NCBI GenBank assembly: GCA_035316885.1
Contig: DATHII010000119.1
Span: 1-29,502 of the forward strand
Source: DASRTE01 sp035316885
GTDB taxonomy: Bacteria; Actinomycetota; Actinomycetes; Jiangellales; Jiangellaceae
Length of the DNA: 29,502 nucleotides
Reading direction: 5' to 3'
Position numbers and translations under genes: made by a program
Part shown: positions 22,449 through 29,502 of the stretch, one piece after another
Layout: every line of letters begins with the position of its first letter
Numbering within the stretch: position 1 is the first letter of the stretch
Notes under the pieces: model-generated
Databases searched by the model: none
Seen by the model: only the letters and a program-made list of their open reading frames with translations
Told to the model about the DNA's origin: nothing

Positions 22449-24413
22449 CCTGACCCGTCCATGTATCGCCCCGCGCCGGGGTCGGTGCCGGACGAACCCG
22501 GTGTATACCGGTTCAGCGACCCGGCCGGCCGGGTCATCTATGTCGGCAAGGCCAAGAGCCTGCGCTCCCGGCTGGCGTCGTACTTCCAGGATCTCTCCGC
22601 GTTGCATCCCCGCACGCTGGCCATGGTGACGACTGCGGGCAAGGTCGAGTGGACGGTCGTCCGGACCGAGGTCGAGGCGCTGCAGCTCGAATACTCGTGG
22701 ATCAAGGAGTTCGACCCCCGCTTCAACATCCGCTACCGCGACGACAAGTCCTATCCGTACCTCGCCGTGACGCTGGACGAGGAGTATCCGCGCGCCCTGG
22801 TGATGCGGGGGGCGAAGAAGCGCGGCGTGCGGTACTTCGGGCCCTATGCGCACGCCTGGGCGATCCGCGAGACCCTCGACCAGCTCCTGCGGGTCTTCCC
22901 GGTGCGCAGCTGCTCGAAGGGTGTGTTCAAGCGGGCCGGGCAGGTCGGGCGCCCGTGCCTGCTCGGCTACATCGGCAAGTGCTCCGCGCCATGCGTGGGC
23001 CGGGTCAGCGCCGAGGAGCATCGCGCCATCGTGGACGACCTGGTCGCCTTCCTCGAGGGGCAGACCTCCACCTACATCCGGCGCCTCGAGCGGGAGATGC
23101 ACGCCGCCGCGGCGGCGACCGACTACGAGCGTGCGGCCCGGCTGCGGGACGACGTCGCCGCGCTGCGGCGGGCCATGGAGCAGAACGCCGTGGTTCTCGG
23201 CGACGCGACCGATGCCGACGTCGTCGCACTCGCCGAGGACCCGCTGGAGGTGGCCGTCCACATCTTCTACGTCCGGCGGGGCCGGGTCCGGGGCCAGCGC
23301 GGGTGGGTCGCGGACAAGAGCGACGACGCACCGACCGGCGAGCTGGTCGAGCGGTTCCTGCTTCAGCTCTACGGCGAGAACGGCGGCGAGGCCGTACCCC
23401 GGGAGATCGTCGTGCCGGTCCTTCCCGACGACCCGGACGAGACCCGGGCCCTGCGCGACCTGCTCACCGAGCTGCGCGGGGGGAGGGTCGACCTCAAGAT
23501 CCCCCAGCGCGGCGACAAGCGCGCTCTTCTCGGCACCGTCGCCCGCAACGCCGGGCAGGCCCTCGCGCTGCACAAGACCCGGCGGGCCAGCGACCTGACG
23601 ACGCGCAGCCGCGCGCTCGAGGAGATCCAGCGCGCTCTCGAGCTCGACGAGGCGCCGCTGCGGATCGAGTGCTACGACGTGTCCAACCTGCAGGGCACGG
23701 AGGTGGTCGCGTCCATGGTCGTGTTCGAGGACGGGCTGCCGCGCAAGTCCGAGTACCGGCGCTTCGCGATCCGCGGCCGGCAGGGCATCGACGACGTCGC
23801 GGCGATCCGCGAGGTGCTCGGCCGCCGGTTCCGGAGGCTCACCGAGGAGCGCGAGCCCGACCGGACGGCGGCGCAGCCGCTCGATCCCGAGACCGGGCGT
23901 CCGCGCAAGTTCGCCTACGCCCCCGGCCTCGTCGTGGTCGACGGCGGCAAGCCTCAGGTCGGCGCCGCCAGGCTGGCCATGGACGAGGCCGGCGTCTCCG
24001 ACATCCCCGTCGTGGGGTTGGCGAAGCGGCTGGAGGAGGTGGTCGTCGACGGTTCCGACGACCCGGTGATCTTGCCGCGGGCCAGCGAGGGGCTCTACCT
24101 CCTGCAGCGGATCCGCGACGAGGCGCACCGCTTCGCGATCACCTACCACCGGCAGCGGCGATCCCGGTCCATGGTCGACAGCCTGCTCGACGGCGTTCCC
24201 GGCCTCGGGCCGGCCCGCCGCAAGGCCTTGCTCGCGCACTTCGGGTCGCTCAAGCGCCTGCGCGCGGCCACAGCCGATGAGATCACTGCGGTGCCGGGCT
24301 TCGGAAGCCGAACCGCCGAGACCGTGGTCGAGGCGGTTGCCCAGCGTCGTCCGTCGCCCTCGGTCAACATGGCCACGGGTGAGATCCTCGACGCGGACTC
24401 TCCGTCGACCTGA
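22446..24413 (+). CDS. uvrC: UvrABC excision repair subunit UvrC
   Basis: The dual-incision nuclease of nucleotide excision repair. The 655-residue protein has an N-terminal GIY-YIG nuclease domain (about 13–95: GVYRFSDPAGRVIYVGKAKS), a Cys-rich segment (CLLGYIGKCSAPC), a UVR domain (about 200–235) that binds UvrB, an RNase H-like nuclease domain (RIECYDVSNLQG, VVVDGGKPQV) and C-terminal HhH motifs (LDGVPGLGPARRKALLAHFG). The start is GTG 22446 (MPDPSMYRPAPGS), which aligns with the M. tuberculosis UvrC start; ATG 22440 and TTG 22437 upstream are also in frame. The rapZ gene follows after 9 bases, so uvrC–rapZ–yvcK–whiA form one transcription unit. Confidence 0.97.
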   Translation: MPDPSMYRPAPGSVPDEPGVYRFSDPAGRVIYVGKAKSLRSRLASYFQDLSALHPRTLAMVTTAGKVEWTVVRTEVEALQLEYSWIKEFDPRFNIRYRDDKSYPYLAVTLDEEYPRALVMRGAKKRGVRYFGPYAHAWAIRETLDQLLRVFPVRSCSKGVFKRAGQVGRPCLLGYIGKCSAPCVGRVSAEEHRAIVDDLVAFLEGQTSTYIRRLEREMHAAAAATDYERAARLRDDVAALRRAMEQNAVVLGDATDADVVALAEDPLEVAVHIFYVRRGRVRGQRGWVADKSDDAPTGELVERFLLQLYGENGGEAVPREIVVPVLPDDPDETRALRDLLTELRGGRVDLKIPQRGDKRALLGTVARNAGQALALHKTRRASDLTTRSRALEEIQRALELDEAPLRIECYDVSNLQGTEVVASMVVFEDGLPRKSEYRRFAIRGRQGIDDVAAIREVLGRRFRRLTEEREPDRTAAQPLDPETGRPRKFAYAPGLVVVDGGKPQVGAARLAMDEAGVSDIPVVGLAKRLEEVVVDGSDDPVILPRASEGLYLLQRIRDEAHRFAITYHRQRRSRSMVDSLLDGVPGLGPARRKALLAHFGSLKRLRAATADEITAVPGFGSRTAETVVEAVAQRRPSPSVNMATGEILDADSPST

Positions 24414-24422
24414 GGAGCGGAC

Positions 24423-25292
24423 GTGACCGAGACCGGCGAAGCACCCGAACTCCTGCTGGTCACCGGCATGTCCGGGGCGGGAAAGACCGCGGCCACGGCC
24501 TCGCTGGACGACCTCGGCTGGTTCGTCGTCGACAACCTGCCGCCGTCGCTGCTGATGGAGCTCGTCGACACGGTGACCGAGCGGACTCCGCACCGGCGGA
24601 TCGCCGTCGTCGCCGACGTGCGCGGCGGGGTGTTCTTCGGTGAGTTGCGCGGTGCGCTCGACGAGCTCGCGGCGCGCGGCCTCCGTCCCTACGTCCTGTT
24701 CCTCGAGGCGGGCGACGAGGCGCTGGTCCGCCGGTTCGAGTCGGCGCGCCGTCCTCATCCGTTGCAGGGAGAGGGCCGCGTCCTCGAAGGCATCAAGCGC
24801 GAACGTGAACAGCTCGCCGAGCTTCGGGCAGGTGCGGACCTCGTCGTCGACACGTCGCTGCTCAACGTGCACGAGCTGGCCAGGCGGATCCGGACGGCCT
24901 TCGAGGGGGAGGACACGGGTCTGCGTGCCGTCGTGGTGTCGTTCGGGTTCAAGTACGGCATCCCGGTCGACGCCGATGTCATCGCCGACCTGCGCTTCCT
25001 GCCGAACCCCCACTGGGTCCCCGAACTGCGGCCGCAGACCGGACGGGACGAGGCGGTCCGCGACTACGTTCTCGGCCAGCCCGCGGCCACGGAGTTCCTC
25101 GACCGCTACGCGGAGTTGCTCCGGATGACCTCCGACGGCTACCTGCGGGAGGGCAAGCGCTTCGTCACCGTGGGCGTCGGATGCACCGGTGGCAAGCACC
25201 GCAGCGTCGCGATGAGCGAGGCCCTGGCTACTCGCCTGCGCGATCAGGGGATCGAGACGCTGGTCGTCCACCGCGACCTCGGCCGGGAGTGA
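24423..25292 (+). CDS. rapZ: RNase adapter protein RapZ / YvcJ-like nucleotide-binding protein
   Basis: A 289-residue nucleotide-binding protein. The N-terminal P-loop is GMSGAGKT (15–22), followed by DLGWFVVDNLPPSL; the C-terminal domain has the conserved VGVGCTGGKHRSVAMSEALA. In Enterobacteria RapZ delivers the sRNA GlmZ to RNase E and senses glucosamine-6-phosphate; in Bacillus and actinobacteria the homologue (YvcJ, Rv1421) is less well understood, so the sRNA role should not be assumed. The start is GTG 24423 with a GAGGAG site. The stop overlaps the yvcK GTG by 4 bases (GTGA). It belongs to the conserved uvrC–rapZ–yvcK–whiA block. Confidence 0.95.
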   Translation: MTETGEAPELLLVTGMSGAGKTAATASLDDLGWFVVDNLPPSLLMELVDTVTERTPHRRIAVVADVRGGVFFGELRGALDELAARGLRPYVLFLEAGDEALVRRFESARRPHPLQGEGRVLEGIKREREQLAELRAGADLVVDTSLLNVHELARRIRTAFEGEDTGLRAVVVSFGFKYGIPVDADVIADLRFLPNPHWVPELRPQTGRDEAVRDYVLGQPAATEFLDRYAELLRMTSDGYLREGKRFVTVGVGCTGGKHRSVAMSEALATRLRDQGIETLVVHRDLGRE

Positions 25293-26284
25293 CCACGCCG
25301 GTGGCGGAGCCACGCCTGGCCGGGCCCAAGGTCGTCGCCCTCGGTGGCGGGCACGGCCTGGCGGCGTCGTTGTCCGCTCTGCGCCGGGTCAGCGGCCGAC
25401 TCACCGCGGTCGTGACGGTTGCTGACGACGGCGGGTCGAGCGGTCGGCTGCGGCACGAGCTCGGCGTCCTCCCCCCGGGCGACCTGCGGATGGCGCTGGC
25501 GGCGCTGTGCGGCGACGACGAGTGGGGGCAGACGTGGGCCCGGGTCCTTCAGCACCGCTTCTCCAGCGCAGGGGAGTTGCACAACCACGCCACAGGCAAC
25601 CTGCTGATCGTGGCGCTCTGGGAGCTGCTCGGCGGTCATGTCGCGGGCCTCGACTGGGTCGCCCGCCTGCTCGGCGCCCAGGGCCGCGTGCTGCCGATGT
25701 CTTCGACATCGCTGGACATCCACGCGCTCGTTGCGGGGACCGCCCGCACGGACGGCACGGGACGGGAGGTCGAGACCGTCGTCGGCCAGCACGCCGTCGC
25801 CACCGCGACCGGCACGGTCGTCGCCGTCGAGCTCGTCCCTCCCGATCCGCCGGCCTGCCCGGAGGCGCTCGAGGCGATCGCCGAGGCGGACTGGGTGGTG
25901 CTCGGGCCTGGGTCGTGGTTCAGCAGCGTCATCCCGCACGTGCTCGTCCCCGAGCTGCGCCGTGCCCTTGTCGACACTCCGGCCCGCCGGATGGTCACCC
26001 TCAACCTGTCCGCCGAAGGAACCGAGACCGAGGGCTTCACGCCGGAGATGCATCTGGAGGTGCTCGCGGCATACGCGCCGGACCTGCGGCTCGACGCCGT
26101 GATCGCGGACCGCGCGTCGCTGCCCGACGAGGGGTTGCTGCGCCGGGTCGCGCGCGACCTCGGCGCCGATGTCACCGTCACCGACATCGCGATGGACGAC
26201 GGCACGCCGCGTCACGACCCCGAGCGCCTTGCCCATGCGTACGCGGACACCTTCGCTCGTGGCAGGATCGGCCCATGGCGATGA
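25289..26284 (+). CDS. yvcK: YvcK/CofD-like gluconeogenesis-factor protein
   Basis: A 331-residue cytoplasmic protein of the CofD/YvcK family, which binds UDP-sugars in its Bacillus and mycobacterial members and affects cell-wall metabolism and growth on gluconeogenic carbon. The N-terminal VVALGGGHGLAASLSAL gives the GGGHGL nucleotide-binding motif (about 19–24), then VADDGGSSGRLRHELGVLPP and LHNHATGNLL, all family signatures; VLGPGSWFSSVIPHVLVPEL lies near residue 212. The start is GTG 25289, overlapping the rapZ stop. The 3' end overlaps the whiA start by 10 bases. In mycobacteria the homologue is CuvA (Rv1422). Confidence 0.95.
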   Translation: MTTPVAEPRLAGPKVVALGGGHGLAASLSALRRVSGRLTAVVTVADDGGSSGRLRHELGVLPPGDLRMALAALCGDDEWGQTWARVLQHRFSSAGELHNHATGNLLIVALWELLGGHVAGLDWVARLLGAQGRVLPMSSTSLDIHALVAGTARTDGTGREVETVVGQHAVATATGTVVAVELVPPDPPACPEALEAIAEADWVVLGPGSWFSSVIPHVLVPELRRALVDTPARRMVTLNLSAEGTETEGFTPEMHLEVLAAYAPDLRLDAVIADRASLPDEGLLRRVARDLGADVTVTDIAMDDGTPRHDPERLAHAYADTFARGRIGPWR

Positions 26285-27255
26285 CCGCGTCGGTGAAGGA
26301 CGAACTGGCCCGCCTCGAGGTCACCAAGACGTGTTGCCGAAAGGCAGAGGTCTCCGCGCTGCTGCGCTTCGGCGGCGGCCTGCACATCGTCAGCGGCAAG
26401 ATCGTGGTGGAGGCCGAGCTCGACACCGGGGCTGCCGCCCGTCGCCTGCGTCGCGACATCGCCGAGGTCTACGGCCACGAGAGCGACATCGCCGTCGTCT
26501 CGCCCAGCGGGCTGCGCAGGGGGAGCCGGTACGTGGTCCGGGTGGTCACCGCCGGCGAGGTGCTCGCACGGCAGACCGGCCTGATCGACGGCAGCGGGCG
26601 CCCGGTGCGTGGGCTGCCCCCGCAGGTCGTGTCCGGCTCAACCTGCGATGCGGAGGCAGCGTGGCGCGGTGCCTTCCTCGCGCACGGGTCGCTGACAGAA
26701 CCGGGCCGTTCCTCGGCGATCGAGGTCACCTGCCCGGGCCCTGAGGCCGCACTCGCCCTGGTCGGTGCCGCGCGGCGCGTCGGCATCCAGGCGAAGGCGC
26801 GCGATGTCCGCGGCGTCGACCGGGTGGTGGTGCGCGACGGCGATGCGATCGGCGCGCTGCTGACGCGCCTCGGCGCCCACGACAGCGTGCTCGCGTGGGA
26901 GGAGCGGCGGATGCGCCGCGAGGTCCGCGCGACGGCCAACCGACTGGCCAACTTCGACGACGCCAACCTGCGACGGTCGGCGCGTGCTGCGGTGGCCGCC
27001 GGAGCAAGGGTGGAGCGCGCCCTCGAGATCTTGGCCGACGACGTCCCCGATCACCTGCGGGCCGCGGGACTGCTTCGCCTCGAGCACAAGCAGGCCAGCC
27101 TGGAGGAGCTCGGCCAGCTGTCCGATCCGCCGATGACGAAGGACGCCGTCGCCGGCCGGATCCGGCGCCTGCTGGCCATGGCCGACCGCAAGGCCGCCGA
27201 GAACGGCATCCCCGGAACGGACGCAAACCTCACCCCGGACATGCTTGTGCCGTGA
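26275..27255 (+). CDS. whiA: Sporulation/cell-division transcription regulator WhiA
   Basis: A 326-residue DNA-binding protein. It has an N-terminal LAGLIDADG-like domain split into two parts (about 20–100 with LLRFGGGLHIVSGKIVVEAE, and 110–190 with AWRGAFLAHGSLTEPGRS) and a C-terminal helix-turn-helix (about 250–310 with QASLEELGQLSDPPMTKDAV and GRIRRLLAMADRK). In Streptomyces WhiA with WhiB activates sporulation septation genes such as ftsZ; it is present in non-sporulating actinobacteria too. The start is ATG 26275 (MAMTASVKDEL), matching the usual N-terminus, 10 bases inside yvcK. Confidence 0.97.
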   Translation: MAMTASVKDELARLEVTKTCCRKAEVSALLRFGGGLHIVSGKIVVEAELDTGAAARRLRRDIAEVYGHESDIAVVSPSGLRRGSRYVVRVVTAGEVLARQTGLIDGSGRPVRGLPPQVVSGSTCDAEAAWRGAFLAHGSLTEPGRSSAIEVTCPGPEAALALVGAARRVGIQAKARDVRGVDRVVVRDGDAIGALLTRLGAHDSVLAWEERRMRREVRATANRLANFDDANLRRSARAAVAAGARVERALEILADDVPDHLRAAGLLRLEHKQASLEELGQLSDPPMTKDAVAGRIRRLLAMADRKAAENGIPGTDANLTPDMLVP

Positions 27256-27284
27256 CCGGCATCCCGCCGACGTCAGACATCGAC

Positions 27285-27301
27285 CGGCGCCGGCGGCGCC
27301 G
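27285..27301 (+). promoter_or_regulatory. GC hairpin between whiA and gap
   Basis: CGGCGCC-GGC-GGCGCCG is a perfect 7-bp stem with a 3-base loop, 30 bases after the whiA stop and just before the AAGGAG ribosome site (27310–27315) of gap. No T-run. It may reduce read-through from whiA or protect the 5' end of a gap–pgk message. Confidence 0.4.
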
Positions 27302-27324
27302 AGACGTGAAGGAGTCGCAGTCTC

Positions 27325-28332
27325 ATGACCATCCGCGTAGGCATCAATGGCTTCGGGCGCATCGGCAGGAACTTCTACCGTGCGGTGCTCGCCCAGGGCG
27401 CCGACGACATCGAGCTCGTCGGCGTCAACGACATCACCGACAACGAGAGCCTGGCCCACCTGCTCAAGTACGACTCGATCCTGGGCCGCCTCGACGCCGA
27501 GGTCAGCTACTCCGGCGACGAGATCACCGTCGCCGGCAAGAGCTTCAAGTCCCTCGAGGAGCGCGACCCGGCCAAGCTGCCGTGGGGCGACCTCGGCGCG
27601 GACGTCGTCATCGAGTCGACCGGCTTGTTCACCGACGCCACCAAGGCGAAGGCGCACGTCGACGGCGGCGCCAGGAAGGTCATCATCTCCGCGCCGGCCA
27701 AGAACGAGGACGTCACCGTCGTCATGGGTGTCAACCACGACACCTACGACCCCGCCGCACACACGATCATCTCGATGGCCTCCTGCACGACGAACTGCCT
27801 TGCGCCGTTGGCCAAGGCAATCCACGACGCGTTCGGGATCGAGCACGGGCTGATGACCACCATCCATGCGTACACAGCCGACCAGAACCTCCAGGACGGA
27901 CCGCACAGAGACCTGCGCCGTGCCCGCGCGGCCGCGCTCAACATCGTTCCCACCACCACCGGTGCGGCGAAGGCGATCGGCCTGGTGCTGCCTGACCTCA
28001 AGGGCAAGCTCGACGGCTTCGCGCTCCGCGTTCCGGTGCCCACCGGTTCGGCCACCGACCTGACCGCCACGGTCAGCCGGGAGGTGAGCGTCGACGAGGT
28101 CAACGCGGCGATGAGAGCCGCGGCCGACGGCCCGCTGAAGGGCTACCTCACCTACACCGAGGACCCGATCGTGTCGACCGACATCGTCACCGATCCGGCC
28201 TCCTGCATTTTCGACGCCGGACTGACCCGGGTGATCGGCGACCAGGTCAAGGTCGTGGGCTGGTACGACAACGAGTGGGGCTTCTCCAACCGGCTCATCG
28301 ACCTGGTCCGCCTCGTCGGCGCGTCCCTCTGA
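27325..28332 (+). CDS. gap: Type I glyceraldehyde-3-phosphate dehydrogenase
   Basis: A glycolytic enzyme that oxidises glyceraldehyde-3-phosphate with NAD+ and phosphate to 1,3-bisphosphoglycerate. The 335-residue protein starts MTIRVGINGFGRIGRNFYRA (Rossmann GxGxxG), has the catalytic SCTTNC (Cys154) and the final WYDNEWGFSNRLIDL. The start is ATG 27325 with an AAGGAG site 9 bases upstream. The stop is 7 bases before the pgk start, so the two are an operon for consecutive glycolytic steps; tpiA would be expected next, beyond the window. Confidence 0.98.
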   Translation: MTIRVGINGFGRIGRNFYRAVLAQGADDIELVGVNDITDNESLAHLLKYDSILGRLDAEVSYSGDEITVAGKSFKSLEERDPAKLPWGDLGADVVIESTGLFTDATKAKAHVDGGARKVIISAPAKNEDVTVVMGVNHDTYDPAAHTIISMASCTTNCLAPLAKAIHDAFGIEHGLMTTIHAYTADQNLQDGPHRDLRRARAAALNIVPTTTGAAKAIGLVLPDLKGKLDGFALRVPVPTGSATDLTATVSREVSVDEVNAAMRAAADGPLKGYLTYTEDPIVSTDIVTDPASCIFDAGLTRVIGDQVKVVGWYDNEWGFSNRLIDLVRLVGASL

Positions 28333-28339
28333 CCCGTCG

Positions 28340-29502
28340 ATGAAGTCGATCGACGACATGGGGGACCTGCGCGGCCGTCGGGTGCTGGTCCGCAGCGACC
28401 TCAATGTGCCGCTCGAAGGCACCACCGTCACCGACGACGGCCGGATCCGGGCCAGTGTCCCGACCGTCGTCCGGCTCTCCGACGCCGGAGCGAAGGTGAT
28501 CGTCACGGCCCACCTGGGCCGGCCCGATGGCAAGGCCGACCCGCGGTACTCGCTTCGCCCGGTGTACGAGCGCATGGCCGATCTGCTCCCCGGGCGCGAC
28601 GTGCGCTTCGCCGGTGACACGGTGGGCGCCGGCGCGAGGCGGGCCGTCGAGACGATGCCCGATGGAGGCGTCGCCCTGCTGGAGAACCTGCGCTTCGACC
28701 CCAGGGAGACCTCGAAGGACGACGCCGAGCGCGGCGCGTTCGCCGACGAGCTGGCGGCGCTCGCGGACGTCTTCGTGTCCGACGGGTTCGGCGTCCTGCA
28801 CCGCAAGCAGGCCAGCGTGTACGACGTCGCCCTGCGGCTTCCCCACGCTGCCGGCGGGCTCGTCCTCGCCGAGATGGAGGCGTTCTCGAAGGTGCTGGAC
28901 GATCCCGAGCGGCCCTACGTCGTCGTCCTGGGCGGCTCGAAGGTCTCGGACAAGCTCGGCGTGATCGACACACTGCTCGGCAAGGTCGACCGGCTGCTGG
29001 TCGGCGGCGGCATGTGCTTCACGTTCCTACGGGCCCAGGGCCACGAGGTCGGTGGATCGCTGCTGGAGGAGGACCAGGTCGACACCGTGCTGGGGTTCAT
29101 CGAGCGGGCGGCCGAGACCGGCGTCGAGCTGGTGCTGCCGGTCGATGTGGTCGTCGCGGCCGAGGTCGCTGAGGACGCCGACACCAGCGTCGTGCCGGCG
29201 TCCCGGATCCCGGCCGACATGACGGGGCTCGACGTCGGGCCGGAAACCGTCGAGCTGTTCCGTGGGAAGCTCGCCGATGCCCGCACCGTCGTGTGGAACG
29301 GCCCGATGGGGGTCTTCGAGCTGGCTCCGTTCGCCGATGGCACCCGCGCGATCGCCCAGGCGATTGCGGAGATCGACGGAACGACCGTCGTCGGCGGCGG
29401 TGACTCGGCCGCGGCCGTGCGCCAGCTCGGCGTCGACGAGACCGCATTCACCCACATCTCGACCGGCGGCGGCGCCAGCCTGGAGCTCCTCGAGGGCCGC
29501 AC
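28340..29502 (+). CDS. pgk: Phosphoglycerate kinase, C-terminal end cut by window
   Basis: Transfers phosphate from 1,3-bisphosphoglycerate to ADP, the step after gap. The open frame runs from ATG 28340 (MKSIDDMGDLRGRRVLVRSD) to the window edge, 387 full codons. Signatures are SDLNVPLEG, TAHLGRPDG, LLENLRFDPRE, SDGFGVLHRKQASVYD, VVLGGSKVSDKLG (nucleotide site), WNGPMGVFE, GGGDSAAAVRQLG and STGGGASLELLEG. The usual length is about 395–400, so only the last ten or so residues are missing. The SDGFG/HRKQ form is common in actinobacterial Pgk. Coupled to gap by a 7-base gap; no strong ribosome site is seen. Confidence 0.97.
   Translation, partial: MKSIDDMGDLRGRRVLVRSDLNVPLEGTTVTDDGRIRASVPTVVRLSDAGAKVIVTAHLGRPDGKADPRYSLRPVYERMADLLPGRDVRFAGDTVGAGARRAVETMPDGGVALLENLRFDPRETSKDDAERGAFADELAALADVFVSDGFGVLHRKQASVYDVALRLPHAAGGLVLAEMEAFSKVLDDPERPYVVVLGGSKVSDKLGVIDTLLGKVDRLLVGGGMCFTFLRAQGHEVGGSLLEEDQVDTVLGFIERAAETGVELVLPVDVVVAAEVAEDADTSVVPASRIPADMTGLDVGPETVELFRGKLADARTVVWNGPMGVFELAPFADGTRAIAQAIAEIDGTTVVGGGDSAAAVRQLGVDETAFTHISTGGGASLELLEGR

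Noticed and set aside
22431..25313. A 960-codon open frame on the minus strand across uvrC and rapZ
   Set aside because: It lies wholly antisense to two well-recognised genes, has no family features and arises because high-GC third positions remove stops. A shadow frame.
26638..28806. A 722-codon minus-strand open frame across whiA, gap and pgk
   Set aside because: Spans three real plus-strand genes and their gaps with no recognisable domain; a GC-driven shadow.

Overview
The window is high-GC, densely coded chromosomal DNA from an actinobacterium. The evidence is the conserved core-gene order (rpsA–coaE–uvrB–terC–uvrA–uvrC–rapZ–yvcK–whiA–gap–pgk, which resembles Streptomyces and mycobacteria), a WhiA sporulation/division regulator, a mycothiol-type DinB/MDMPI enzyme, DUF2613 and DUF3068/PorA-type proteins, an HspR-type HAIR operator, a coaE–GrpB gene fusion and many GTG starts. 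The genus cannot be fixed from sequence reading alone.

Layout. 1–5152 is a cell-envelope block: a truncated UXS-like NAD-dependent sugar epimerase/decarboxylase and a Wzx/MOP-like flippase on the minus strand, divergent from a GT-C-like polytopic membrane protein, a DUF2613 small membrane protein and a DUF3068 protein. 5153–8299 holds rpsA behind a clear sigma70-type promoter, an orphan lipoprotein and an Hsp20 chaperone with a HAIR operator. 8341–13270 holds coaE–grpB, uvrB, a YjbR protein and terC, the last behind a yybP-ykoY (manganese) riboswitch. On the minus strand, 13284–15267 holds an MBL-fold hydrolase translationally coupled to an MDMPI-like enzyme, then a one-TM membrane-anchored protein. 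15370–17981 is a response regulator, a histidine kinase and a PepSY protein with an Asp/His-rich tail. 18050–22367 holds uvrA, a TipA-like MerR regulator with an internal TipAS-type start, and a Rieske lipoprotein. 22446–27255 is the tightly packed uvrC–rapZ–yvcK–whiA cluster, followed by gap and pgk (pgk truncated by the window end).

How the parts fit. All three UvrABC subunits lie within 15 kb, among genes for metal export, thiol/electrophile detoxification, protein folding and drug-responsive regulation, so much of the window is stress-response or housekeeping. A recurrent non-coding feature is a TANNNT -10 box 6–8 nt before the start codon with no Shine-Dalgarno, implying leaderless mRNAs for coaE, uvrB, uvrA, uvrC, the response regulator, the MDMPI gene and the TipA-like regulator. 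At uvrA, and more weakly at uvrB and uvrC, a (T)GTC element sits exactly 8 bp before the -10, the spacing of the PafBC (RecA-NDp) DNA-damage promoter. The first 89 bases form a perfect 34-bp fold-back that looks like an assembly or amplification artefact at a contig end.

No tRNA, rRNA, insertion sequence, prophage or CRISPR array was seen. No single wholly new system is obvious. The best candidates for new biology are the TipA-like dual-product regulator lacking the usual cysteine, the two-component/PepSY envelope locus, the short GT-C/DUF2613 pair, and the alternative-hairpin element downstream of rpsA.
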